Assembly: GCA_946183145.1 (NCBI GenBank)
Contig: CAMGZM010000015.1
Span: 1 to 59,005 of the forward strand
DNA: 59,005 nucleotides
Direction of reading: 5' to 3'
DNA from: an uncultured Fretibacterium sp.
GTDB lineage: Bacteria > Synergistota > Synergistia > Synergistales > Aminobacteriaceae
Positions 16,184-24,357 of this stretch are shown in pieces. The notes under the pieces were generated by a model. It saw nothing but the letters and a program-made list of their open reading frames with translations, was not told where the DNA came from and did not search any database. The position numbers were made by a program, and so were the translations under genes. Numbering within the stretch: the first letter of the stretch is position 1; every line of letters starts with the position of its first letter.

Positions 16184-16237
16184 ATGGGTAAAATTAAACG
16201 TCCAAAGCCTAAAGATACAGGAGATGATGAAGAATGA
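16184..16237 (+). CDS. 17-residue mini-gene between fibre genes
   Basis: An ATG at 16184 with a near-perfect SD (AAAGGAGGTTATATT) opens a 17-codon frame, MGKIKRPKPKDTGDDEE, ending TGA. The stop overlaps the ATG of the next gene (ATGA). The product is basic at the front and acidic at the end. It may be a real micropeptide or simply a translation-coupling leader that brings ribosomes to the downstream gene, which has no SD of its own. Confidence 0.55.
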   Translation: MGKIKRPKPKDTGDDEE

Positions 16238-16947
16238 GCAGGCCTTTATTCAGCGTTAAAACAGTCGCAACTGAGGCATTATTGCCCAAAAAACTCACAA
16301 TCGGACGCGCTTACTTTGTCCAGGACGAACAAATAATCATCATAGACCACGGGGACGGAAGAGGTCAAATACGTTACGGAGGAAAGCCGGGACCTCAGGG
16401 CATGGCCGGAGAACCTATCCCGTCATTGCAGGGACAAATTGACGAGCTTGCGGCCGCTTCATTGCAGACTACTATCAACATTCACACCCTCAACACTCAG
16501 CATAAAGCCGGTTTTGAGCATCTCCAGAAATTAATCGAGGACAATATTGACATGATAAAATCACAGAGTCAGGAGAATGCAAATGCACTCATGAACCTGT
16601 TAATCATCGTCAACAAAAAATTCAACGATTACGACAACGCTATTAACATCCTCGCTTCTACATTAAGCAAGTTTTACCCCCCTGATTACGCCGGTACTTC
16701 AGGCGACGGATCAAACTCTACTCCTAAAGGCGTTTTTACCGCTGAGGACGGCACTTCATACAAAATTGAACAGGCTTACACACAGGGCGATTCAGGCGTG
16801 ATTGTCGTCTCTCTTTATGACACATCTAAAATCTCTCAGCTCAAAACAGGCGACACCGTTAATCTTGACTCAGGCTATTACGTCGTCAATGATATTCAGT
16901 CAAATGATGACTCTGGCGTTATTTCCATCACTCTTTACGAAAGCTGA
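16234..16947 (+). CDS. tail-associated protein with collagen-like turn and coiled coil
   Basis: 237 residues. The N-terminal 55 residues form a small beta domain (FSVKTVATEALLPKKLTIG...QIIIIDHGDG). A short collagen-like GPQGMAGEP follows, as often found at the neck of phage fibres. Next is a helical coiled coil of about 80 residues (ASLQTTINIHTLNTQHKAGF onward). The last third is two short repeats of the type QGDSGVIVVSLYDTS and NDDSGVISITLYES. It is the last gene of the late operon. Translation depends on coupling with the mini-gene at 16184. Confidence 0.6.
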   Translation: MSRPLFSVKTVATEALLPKKLTIGRAYFVQDEQIIIIDHGDGRGQIRYGGKPGPQGMAGEPIPSLQGQIDELAAASLQTTINIHTLNTQHKAGFEHLQKLIEDNIDMIKSQSQENANALMNLLIIVNKKFNDYDNAINILASTLSKFYPPDYAGTSGDGSNSTPKGVFTAEDGTSYKIEQAYTQGDSGVIVVSLYDTSKISQLKTGDTVNLDSGYYVVNDIQSNDDSGVISITLYES

Positions 16948-17338
16948 TTGTCTCATGGTGTATCACTTGACTTTTTCCCCCTCTTCTGAATTTACGGTTT
17001 TGCCCTGAATATCGGAAGAGGGGGCTTCCATTTGGTCAGAAATAGTAAAGGAAATTGCGCAACTTTTAGACACAATTTCACGCGCTTAATTGTCCCCTGA
17101 ATTTATACCTGATTGTAAACCCTAAAATATAAAAGTGATGATATTCTCCACTCCTCAAATATTTTTTTTTTGACTTTTCGGGTACGTAATTATACACAAT
17201 GATTTTCTAATATAGTCAGACTTGCAGAAATTACTGATTTGCATTTTCGCATAAGAAAAATCCCCCCATATCGTTATCGGGAGGATCATCATTCTTCTCT
17301 TCACTCTATTTATTCTTGCGGCAGTCGTTTAATTTATT
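16948..17338. other. convergent intergenic region between late and early operons
   Basis: 391 bases without a credible gene. An inverted repeat (CCCCCTCTTC at 16977-16986 with GAAGAGGGGG at 17015-17024) follows the late operon. It has a 28-base loop and no T run, so it is a poor terminator. The rest is A/T-rich with a T9 run near 17165. The only clear signal is the minus-strand terminator at 17256-17286. Confidence 0.6.
17256..17286 (-). terminator. terminator of the early/replication operon
   Basis: On the minus strand ATCCTCCC and GGGGGGAT form a stem (one G-T pair, inner GATA/ATAT partly pairing) followed by five T residues. It lies 53 bases past the stop of the gene at 17339-17734. Confidence 0.65.
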
Positions 17339-17734
17339 TTACACGTATTCGGGATGTTTGTACAGGTTATAGAGTATGCGCTTGTTGCGTTCTCCCGTGC
17401 TCATTTCCCAGTCATCAAGCCCGGGTGTTAGCACATAATACCGTATCGCGTGATTCAGTGTGCAAGGATAATCATGCTCAAACAACGCCTTCATTATCGC
17501 TTCCCAGAACTCCAGCATGAAGCCTCCTGTCGTCAATCCTACACACTTGCGCGGCTCTATTTCCTCGTGCGTTATTGCATTGTATATCGGCCCCCTGTAT
17601 TCTTTGTAGTTCGGCCAATTCCACCATTTTTTTCCACGTTCAGGAGTACCAGCTTCTACTCCTAAACTCTTGAGGCAATTCCAGATTTCAAGGCAACGTT
17701 TACGCTGTACTTTCGTGAGCTCGTATCTGGTCAT
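17339..17734 (-). CDS. hypothetical phage protein downstream of primase
   Basis: 131 residues, not recognised. Its ATG overlaps the stop of the primase gene (TAATG), so the two are co-translated. The sequence is rich in Trp and Tyr (KKWWNWPNYKEYRGPIYNAI, then FMLEFWEAIMKALFEHDYP) and has a basic N-terminus. It is probably cytoplasmic; there is no membrane segment or signal peptide. Position suggests a replication accessory role. Confidence 0.65.
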   Translation of the reverse strand: MTRYELTKVQRKRCLEIWNCLKSLGVEAGTPERGKKWWNWPNYKEYRGPIYNAITHEEIEPRKCVGLTTGGFMLEFWEAIMKALFEHDYPCTLNHAIRYYVLTPGLDDWEMSTGERNKRILYNLYKHPEYV

Positions 17735-20166
17735 TAGTCCCAGCCCTCCGAATCGCCGGTTATCATGCCTTCACCGAAATCATAGAGATTACCTTTATTT
17801 GACACTGTGATTTTCACTTTCGGCATCATCTGACGCATTAATACTTTCAGCTGACGGGTAAAATTTATCAGGCTCATTTTCCCGGTGTTCGTCTCATTCG
17901 TCCACGGAATATATAGCGACTTGTACAGGTCAACAGCCGTAAACTTTCCGCATATTCCCTCCAAGCTCATACGGATAAACGCCGCCAATGGGTTCGCCAA
18001 CATCAGGAACTCTTCACGCGTACGAACTTCCTCGCTCGTCTCGATATACTTCCCGGACTCCTTAAGCATCTTCCAGCCCTCAATCATCCAGTTCAATATA
18101 CCGGGAGCTTCTGCCTTCAACTTGTCCAGTAATTCCGGGTCCGCTGTCCTATCGTCATATATCTTTGGGAACACGATAAATTTCAACCGTCTCACAAATC
18201 CGTGTGTTATGTCCTTGCTGTTGATGAAGTTGTTGCATGCGGCTATGATTTTGCAGTGTGGCTCAAATTCGACTGCGTCTACTCCCTTATGCGCCGCGCT
18301 TATCGTTTCACCTGAGATTACTTTCTTGATTGCTGTCTCGGCTCCCTTAAGGTCAACACGAGTCTCTGTCGCAAAATTCACCATCTTGTTGCGCAGTCTC
18401 AAAGGCTCAAATCTGTCGGCCATGTCGGATAATTCCACGTTTGAACAATTGCGGGGGTCTATCACGTAGCGTATTGTCTCAATCATTACGGATTTCCCAT
18501 TTGCACCGTCGCCCATCAGGAAAAATCCCTTGTTCAGCTTATTATTCTTCATGAAGAGACTCCCCCACATCTGCTGGCATAACGTTATCTTGTCGCGTTT
18601 GCCGTCCATTACGTCCCACACAAATTGCTCCCATCCTGGGCATTTTGCTTCAGGCTGATACGTACGCGGTATCTGTATCGTTGACAGGTATGTATTCGCA
18701 TGAGGCTTCAGCTCCATCGTGTCAAGCTCTAACACTCCGTCAAGAAAATTTATGATGTTCTGTGTGTTGAACTCGTGAGTCGTGTGAGTCAGAGTCATTA
18801 CGTGCCTCGTTACTGCTGACATGGCCGCGGCTGTCGCGTATCTGCCTAACCTTTCTCGTACGTAATACTGCACCGTGAATACAGGCTCAGCGTTCCATAC
18901 ACCATGCGCATACTCATAGAATGAGTCATTAACGAGGTAACGCAGATCATGACGCTTTGTTACTTCCTCTGCTATAGTAGTTTCAAGCGGAGGGCGTTTA
19001 GCTTCCTTGAGGCATTCCTTCACGTAATCGGGATCAAGTACACAGTGCTTTGCAAGACGCGTTAATTCTGCCTTGTCAACAAATCTCCCCGCTGTCGTTA
19101 TGAATTTGTGAAACTCTTTCTCCTCGCCATCGTGATAACTCCGCGCTAGGTCTATTATCCCTTCCGTAGCCTCTTCAACAAGACGCTCAATCGGATAACC
19201 GACAGTGTACAAGTCTGACACGTCTTTTATCGGAGTACCATTAAATTCGCTGGGAACATGGCCGCATACGAACGGTATTTGATTGCTGAAAAGGAACTCC
19301 GCCATTGCCCGCTGGAATGATACCCCGGGCCCGTCATTGTCCATGCAGATAAATACCTTCTCAAAATTTTTGCAGATTGACTTGATGAGAGGCATTAACT
19401 TTTTTGCGAAATGACCGCCGATAGGACTCAATACATGCCAGTGTTCCTGCTCAAAGCTCATAACGTCAAACTGACCTTCCAGAATGAGAAGATACTTGTG
19501 CTTTTCGGGAGTGTCGCACCAATCGGGAACGTGTGTATGCAATCCCCACATGTAATTTTCACTGAACTCGTTGCGTTTCGTCCACATCTTTTTGTACTTG
19601 GGATGATTCTTGCTGTCAGTCTTCCATAACCCTGAACAGTCGCGCCCCGCATAGTAAACAGGTTTTCCGTTCTTCCAGTAAGGAATGATTATGCGGTCAT
19701 AGTACCATGAGCGTTTATCCCCGCAATAGCCCAATTTGAGACGGTCTATAGTCTCGTCCGTAATCCTGCGAGCGTGGAGATATTCTCTGTCTTCAGGGCG
19801 TAACGCTTTGTGCCACCGGTCTATGATGTGCTCAAGTGATTCCTGATGGCGTTTGTAGACTGAGGGCGTTAAACCGTCTGTGAAGAACTCCGCTCCTAAT
19901 TCCCTGAATGCCGCTGACTTGTCTCCGTTATGCCTGACGATTGCGCACAGTTCTATCACATCACCGTATATATTCCCTGAATAGTCATACCACCAGTCCT
20001 CATGGATCACAAATCCGTTATTGTGAGTGTGAGGCCCGGGCGTTATTGATGTGCATCTGTCTCCGTCCCTGTTTACGGGTAAGCACAGGACATTGCGAGC
20101 GTAATCGAGGCATGACCATTTTGCTCTGATTAATCCGGGAATATCTGATATACTACGCTTTGCCAT
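17734..20166 (-). CDS. phage primase-helicase (Toprim plus D5/SF3 helicase)
   Basis: 810 residues. N-terminal region (1-100) resembles a primase zinc-binding domain but lacks the usual Cys set. A Toprim-type core follows around 215-300: YLLILEGQFDVMSF supplies the acidic first motif and FICMDNDGPG the D-x-D motif. A D5_N-type linker precedes an SF3 helicase at about 530-720 with Walker A (GDGANGKS), a Walker B-like NFATETR segment and the sensor-like IIAACNNF. This is the P4 alpha/D5 type that primes and unwinds the phage origin. SD is AGGAG 8-10 bases upstream of the ATG. It is followed by the unknown gene at 17339 and preceded by a terminator and the AlpA-like gene. Confidence 0.9.
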   Translation of the reverse strand: MAKRSISDIPGLIRAKWSCLDYARNVLCLPVNRDGDRCTSITPGPHTHNNGFVIHEDWWYDYSGNIYGDVIELCAIVRHNGDKSAAFRELGAEFFTDGLTPSVYKRHQESLEHIIDRWHKALRPEDREYLHARRITDETIDRLKLGYCGDKRSWYYDRIIIPYWKNGKPVYYAGRDCSGLWKTDSKNHPKYKKMWTKRNEFSENYMWGLHTHVPDWCDTPEKHKYLLILEGQFDVMSFEQEHWHVLSPIGGHFAKKLMPLIKSICKNFEKVFICMDNDGPGVSFQRAMAEFLFSNQIPFVCGHVPSEFNGTPIKDVSDLYTVGYPIERLVEEATEGIIDLARSYHDGEEKEFHKFITTAGRFVDKAELTRLAKHCVLDPDYVKECLKEAKRPPLETTIAEEVTKRHDLRYLVNDSFYEYAHGVWNAEPVFTVQYYVRERLGRYATAAAMSAVTRHVMTLTHTTHEFNTQNIINFLDGVLELDTMELKPHANTYLSTIQIPRTYQPEAKCPGWEQFVWDVMDGKRDKITLCQQMWGSLFMKNNKLNKGFFLMGDGANGKSVMIETIRYVIDPRNCSNVELSDMADRFEPLRLRNKMVNFATETRVDLKGAETAIKKVISGETISAAHKGVDAVEFEPHCKIIAACNNFINSKDITHGFVRRLKFIVFPKIYDDRTADPELLDKLKAEAPGILNWMIEGWKMLKESGKYIETSEEVRTREEFLMLANPLAAFIRMSLEGICGKFTAVDLYKSLYIPWTNETNTGKMSLINFTRQLKVLMRQMMPKVKITVSNKGNLYDFGEGMITGDSEGWD

Positions 20167-20187
20167 TTGTTAATCTCCTTTCTGAAT

Positions 20188-20223
20188 AAAAAAACCCCCC
20201 GGCCATGTGAAAGCACCGGGGTT
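20188..20223 (-). terminator. terminator after the AlpA-like gene
   Basis: On the minus strand AACCCCGG pairs with CCGGGGGGTT around a 13-base loop and is followed by seven T residues. It separates the 20233-20589 gene from the primase gene, so read-through or an internal promoter must feed the primase. The loop contains a copy of the octamer CATGGCCG. Confidence 0.7.
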
Positions 20224-20232
20224 ATGTGTGTG

Positions 20233-20589
20233 TTAAAACGACTTCCAGAATTTTTTGCGCCAGTCAAGAATTTCGCCGTTGATCCATTTGCTGAAGGATA
20301 TATTTCTGTTGCGTTCAACGGGAAGGGGAAATCCAGCGCATTTTTCATCAAGTGCAATAAGCTCATTGATTGAGATGTTGAGGAGGCAGGCAACATATTT
20401 TGCGGGGATAAGTCTCTGACGGTTGATTTCGTTCCATTCGGTAATATCGTCGAGGCTGTACATGAGTACCCCCTTGTGTTTTGTTACGGAGCAGGGGAAA
20501 TCACCGCACGCGTTCATTAACATCAATTCCCCGGGCTTGTAACCTGTTATGTGTGAAACTGCGTTAATTGAGATGAGCTGATTTTTCAT
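20233..20589 (-). CDS. tandem AlpA/excisionase-like DNA-binding protein
   Basis: 118 residues from the ATG at 20587-20589 (SD AGGTGA, 5 bases away). Two related winged-helix units are visible. Residues about 5-55 read AVSHITGYKPGELM...FPCSVTKHKGVLMYSLDDITEW. Residues about 60-115 read VACLLNISINELIAL...GFPLPVERNRNISFSKWINGEILDW. Both have the AlpA/MerR-like layout of HTH, FP-x-V, a wing, and a terminal W. Single-unit proteins of this kind act as excisionases or transcription activators. A fused pair could bind a two-half-site operator. It lies directly behind the SSB-like gene and ahead of the terminator. Confidence 0.65.
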   Translation of the reverse strand: MKNQLISINAVSHITGYKPGELMLMNACGDFPCSVTKHKGVLMYSLDDITEWNEINRQRLIPAKYVACLLNISINELIALDEKCAGFPLPVERNRNISFSKWINGEILDWRKKFWKSF

Positions 20590-20598
20590 GCTGATCAC

Positions 20599-21147
20599 CT
20601 AGAATATTATTCCCGAGTCATCCTCGATAGTTTCAGGTAGCCAGTGTTTATTGACGGACTGAGCATTAGGCTTAGGAGCGGGGTCAGTATTATTCTTGAT
20701 TTCGTCCGAGAACTCATTATCAGCCTGTGTGAAGAATTTTTCTGCCTCTAACTGCTGTTTGTAGCTGAAGAGTTGATTTTTGCCAGTTTTGGGGTCAAAG
20801 AATTTTTTGATAGTGAAGAATACGGCTCCAGATTCAGAAACAGTATCGCCGGCCTGAATGATCCCTGTGTGGCCTATCCAGTCGTTTGGGGTATTACCGG
20901 GGGGAGTAACGGAGAAGCAAACGGCCATGTCGTGAAGTCTTCTGCGGATGAAAGCCATAGCACCTGGTTTTGTGAATTTGCCGTCTATTACCTGGTAAAT
21001 AGTGCGTGTTACGGGTGCGTCTTTGAACGCGAGGGTAATGCGCCACATGGGATTGCCGGAAGATTTTGAGGTAGTTTCCTCGATGGAAGTAATTTTGACG
21101 TGAAAAACTCCGTCAGGAAGATCGTTATTATCGTACCAATTGAGCAA
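20599..21147 (-). CDS. phage single-strand DNA-binding-like protein (DUF669-type)
   Basis: 182 residues starting at TTG (21145-21147), behind the leader AAAGGTGTGATTT that also precedes antisense cassettes 1 and 2. The N-terminal domain has the DUF669/gp2.5-like pattern: LPDGVFHVKITSIEE, SSGNPMWRITLAFKD, then a helical middle and KTGKNQLFSYK. The C-terminus is acidic and ends DDSGIIF, resembling the protein-interaction tip of SSB proteins (DDDIPF). A candidate minus-strand -10 (GATATT preceded by TGC) lies at 21174-21182. This would be the first gene of the early operon. Confidence 0.65.
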   Translation of the reverse strand: MLNWYDNNDLPDGVFHVKITSIEETTSKSSGNPMWRITLAFKDAPVTRTIYQVIDGKFTKPGAMAFIRRRLHDMAVCFSVTPPGNTPNDWIGHTGIIQAGDTVSESGAVFFTIKKFFDPKTGKNQLFSYKQQLEAEKFFTQADNEFSDEIKNNTDPAPKPNAQSVNKHWLPETIEDDSGIIF

Positions 21148-21208
21148 ATGAAATCACACCTTTTTTTCCGAGAAATATCGCAGTAAGACGCGCCTTTACT
21201 CACAAGGT

Positions 21209-21244
21209 AAAAAAAATCCCCCAGTCCATAAATGAAACCGGGGG
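21209..21244 (-). terminator. terminator of the purL / HEPN-protein operon
   Basis: On the minus strand ACCCCCGGT-type and ACTGGGGGA arms form an 8-pair stem followed by eight T residues. It lies about 40 bases beyond the stop of the 1018-residue gene and marks the boundary between host genes and the phage early operon. Confidence 0.7.
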
Positions 21245-21285
21245 TAATTCTTATTTTTCACAAAAATTTATATTAACTCTAACAC

Positions 21286-24200
21286 TTAACCTGACAAAGC
21301 CGACAATGATTCTGTTATCTCACGGCATATATCCCGCGCCTCGTCTATATCCTTATCCGTAATGTATTCAGGATGAGCATGAAACACAGGATCTCTCACC
21401 CATTGCAATTTCGCAAACTTGTCCCGCCAATATGACCCATAAGGCTTATTCCCGAAATATTTCCCGAAACATTCAGCCCAATAATTACGCATAACAGCTC
21501 CCAATACATTAACGGGCAATACGTCAAGCAGTCCCGCATCAGGATTATATTTTCGCTTTGTCTTCTCCAATGAGCTCACATATTCATCTGACGCTAAAAT
21601 GGGATTAGCTTTCTTGAGTGCTTCATCAAGATTTTCGGGTGATGTGCCTAAAATGCGCGGGAGTTCTTCCTTCATCAATCTAACAATCATTTTCTGAACG
21701 CTGAGGATTCTCAGAATTTCGGGTGATAATTTGACTTCCGCATCCTGTAACATATCTCGTCCGCTGTAACTGTCGGCTAATTTCATGAATGCTTCACGTA
21801 TAACAGTGTCAGAATTTTCTTGTGAGAATATATTTGCGTCAAGCCCTAATTTTGACAGGAGAGTCCCGGAATATTCGAGGCTCTGAAGGAGTGATTTCAG
21901 CACGGGGAGTATGACATCAGAACCAGCGAGATAAGCGAGGGTCAATAATCCGTCAAAGAATTTCGTGAAATCATTAACCTCAAGGAGACTGCATCCAGAG
22001 AGGGAGAATTTTTGCGCCGACCATTTCCCCGAAGAGCTGTGAAAGTGAAGGCCGTTGACGAAATACGAATAGACATAAATTCTCAGCCACGCATTATTGC
22101 TGTCAATGCGGCGTGTTTCCTGAATCTCGTCAGCAATTTTCAGCAGGCAGTAACGTCTTGCGGTGTCATAATTAGCCTCGTTCTTTGAAGCTCCGTCTAA
22201 CTGAGCGTAAATGAGGTATTCAAGCCCTTTATAGGCCATAATTCTGATATTGTCCTCTTCAGAAGCGGGATAAATTTTCTTGTCTTCATCATCGGCGAAC
22301 AGGAAGAAATTGTAGACGTAACGGGCCATGACGAAGCAACGTTCAGCGCGTTCGGAGTTAGTGAGTGATGAGTCGTCATTGTTGAAGCGGCTTACCATAG
22401 CGAGGTAATCGGCTCTGATTTCGCGTGCATGGCCTTTAGCGTAATACGAGTCTGTGAGATATTGCGAGCTGTATTTTCCGTTTGTGGGAATGCTGAGAAT
22501 TTTATCCTGCAAAAATTTGGGTAATTCGCTGAAAGTTTCGGGTACTGATGCCTTTTTGGGCATAATTTCGCCTGAAATTTGCGCTGAATTATCCTTAGTG
22601 CTGTCGACTGGTGTATATGCTTCGAGTGGTACATAGCCGCGAGTAATGAGCATCTCAATTTCTGGACTCATGTCATCGGGGATTTCTGGTACTGAGTCAT
22701 TCTGTGATTGGGGTGATAAGGCGTTAAGTCGCTCGCAGGCTTTTTTGACGAGGCCGGAATTTTCCCATGCTTTAACCTTTTCTTCTGGGAATGGGACTGC
22801 TGACTCTACATTCTGTATCTGAATTTTACCGCTGTCATTCATGCTCCGTGTGAATCTTACGGGGTGGCCTTCTGCTGACGGCTCAACCTCTAAGAACACG
22901 GCTAAAAGGGGGTCAGTGATATTTTTCTCGTTGAAGGTGAACAAGTCTCTGTTTTTTGTGCGAACTTTCCCGAAAGGCGGATTATTGTACCTGCTGAAAA
23001 AGTCTATTTCACCCTCTTCTGAAAGCACCGACATTACGTCAACCGAAAGAGTCGGCATATCCTCAGTTTTTTCTTTAACGTCATAAGCGGCCGGGCCTTC
23101 TACGTTATTGCCGAGCCTGAACGTTACGCGTATCATGGGCTTCATTTTCCCGCAAGTCAATAATTTGCGCCGTAATACTCTATCTTCAACCTGATTCAGA
23201 TGTACGAACACTGAGCCTTCAGAACGTAACGGGACGTTATATTTTTTGAGTACGGGGCATTTTATGAAGCCGTATAATTTATCTCTGTTAGGGTTGAAGT
23301 AGTCAAAATCGCCCTCAAAACGCTGAGTTTTCCAGTCAATGCGCTTAATCTGCGGTTCATTTCTGACGGTGAGATTAGCTTTGTCGGAGATTCTCATAGC
23401 GTCATCAATAATCTTTGAGTCAGTCGGACATTCATCGAGCCAATTTCTTAAAGCGTCAATATTTTTGTGTGAGAATAATGCTTCTTTGTCGGGCAATGCG
23501 CTAATCTGATACTCCAAGAATTTCCATGAGACAGCGCATACGCACCTGAAGCAAAACTCCCTGTAATCGTCTGGAAAATCATTATTCATCACAATACTGT
23601 CAACAACCCATCTCAACAACGCATTAACCTGCGGAGGTTCAAGCCTTAAGATTACGGCGAAATTTTTGGGTGTCAAAGGCTCGCTTACGATGAGACATGC
23701 GGCGGCTAACATTCTTGAAGCTGCTGACGTTGAAGCGGTGAAAGCGGCCCTGAAATCATGAATGCCCATGAAAGTTTTTACGCTCCGTGCATTTTCACCC
23801 ATGAGGTAGAGAATGAACCCGTAAATCTCTGAAGCTGGAATGCTGTCTTTGTTTGACCGCCATAAATTTTTGGCCTCGTCTAATATTTGTCGCATCCTCA
23901 TAGAATACGGCCTGTCTTCATGAACTTTCACGGCGTAACTGTATTTCGTGAGTATGCTGTCAAGTGCTGACTGTACTTTGTCCTGCCTGTCAGTCCTGAA
24001 TTTTCTCACGTAATCGGCATTGAGAATATAGCTGTCAAGTTTAGAGTCAATATCATCATAACATTCATCAAGCTCATTAATGAACGGTGAAGTTTCAGGC
24101 ACAGCAGGAGCATGATGCGTAACGACAGGCAAAGCAGGGGGCTGGAACTGAGGCACGGAGGAAGAAAGCGGACTTATCCCCCAAATCATGGGATAAACGT

Positions 24201-24342
24201 AAAGAGCCTCGCCCGACTCATTCCCAAGCGCAATAAGCTCATCCTCGCACCTGAGGAGAACGCCGGAAGTTTTGCGCCCGTCCGGCATCAGCATAATCTC
24301 AACATGTTTGCCGAGATATTGCTCAATATTTTTCCGTTCCAA
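21286..24342 (-). CDS. 1018-residue protein with LSm-like, cold-shock-like and HEPN-like regions
   Basis: Starts at TTG (24340-24342), 11 bases after AGGAG and 15 bases after the purL stop, so it is in the purL operon. I do not recognise the whole protein. Residues 1-55 resemble an LSm/Hfq-like fold (YLGKHVEIMLMPDGRKTSG, VLLRCEDELIALG). A helical region of about 250 residues follows. Residues 355-425 (KLYGFIKCP, SVFVHLNQVED, VTFRLGNNVEGPAAYDV) and 455-500 (FGKVRTKNRDLFTFNEKNI, then PVRF) each have cold-shock/OB-like strand order. After a linker, residues 640-920 are helical. The last 80 residues look like a Swt1-type HEPN domain with R983-x4-H988 (RDPVFH), the catalytic spacing of HEPN RNases. 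Inference: an RNA-binding and possibly RNA-cleaving factor, with a host or defence role. Confidence 0.6.
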   Translation of the reverse strand: MERKNIEQYLGKHVEIMLMPDGRKTSGVLLRCEDELIALGNESGEALYVYPMIWGISPLSSSVPQFQPPALPVVTHHAPAVPETSPFINELDECYDDIDSKLDSYILNADYVRKFRTDRQDKVQSALDSILTKYSYAVKVHEDRPYSMRMRQILDEAKNLWRSNKDSIPASEIYGFILYLMGENARSVKTFMGIHDFRAAFTASTSAASRMLAAACLIVSEPLTPKNFAVILRLEPPQVNALLRWVVDSIVMNNDFPDDYREFCFRCVCAVSWKFLEYQISALPDKEALFSHKNIDALRNWLDECPTDSKIIDDAMRISDKANLTVRNEPQIKRIDWKTQRFEGDFDYFNPNRDKLYGFIKCPVLKKYNVPLRSEGSVFVHLNQVEDRVLRRKLLTCGKMKPMIRVTFRLGNNVEGPAAYDVKEKTEDMPTLSVDVMSVLSEEGEIDFFSRYNNPPFGKVRTKNRDLFTFNEKNITDPLLAVFLEVEPSAEGHPVRFTRSMNDSGKIQIQNVESAVPFPEEKVKAWENSGLVKKACERLNALSPQSQNDSVPEIPDDMSPEIEMLITRGYVPLEAYTPVDSTKDNSAQISGEIMPKKASVPETFSELPKFLQDKILSIPTNGKYSSQYLTDSYYAKGHAREIRADYLAMVSRFNNDDSSLTNSERAERCFVMARYVYNFFLFADDEDKKIYPASEEDNIRIMAYKGLEYLIYAQLDGASKNEANYDTARRYCLLKIADEIQETRRIDSNNAWLRIYVYSYFVNGLHFHSSSGKWSAQKFSLSGCSLLEVNDFTKFFDGLLTLAYLAGSDVILPVLKSLLQSLEYSGTLLSKLGLDANIFSQENSDTVIREAFMKLADSYSGRDMLQDAEVKLSPEILRILSVQKMIVRLMKEELPRILGTSPENLDEALKKANPILASDEYVSSLEKTKRKYNPDAGLLDVLPVNVLGAVMRNYWAECFGKYFGNKPYGSYWRDKFAKLQWVRDPVFHAHPEYITDKDIDEARDICREITESLSALSG

Positions 24343-24357
24343 AAATTAACAACTCCT

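Noticed and set aside
12071-16947. Diversity-generating retroelement acting on the fibre genes
   Set aside because: No reverse transcriptase, template repeat or accessory gene was seen, and no A-biased variable repeat pair was noticed.
16977-17024. Inverted repeat after the late operon as a Rho-independent terminator
   Set aside because: Loop of 28 bases and no T run on either strand; listed only within the intergenic entry.
17885-18469. Plus-strand open frame opposite the primase-helicase gene
   Set aside because: It lies wholly inside conserved helicase coding sequence on the other strand and has no start signal.
21150-21285. Phage attachment site at the junction with host genes
   Set aside because: No integrase in the window and no second copy of the junction sequence available for comparison; tRNA-Pro at 32440 is intact and 11 kb away.
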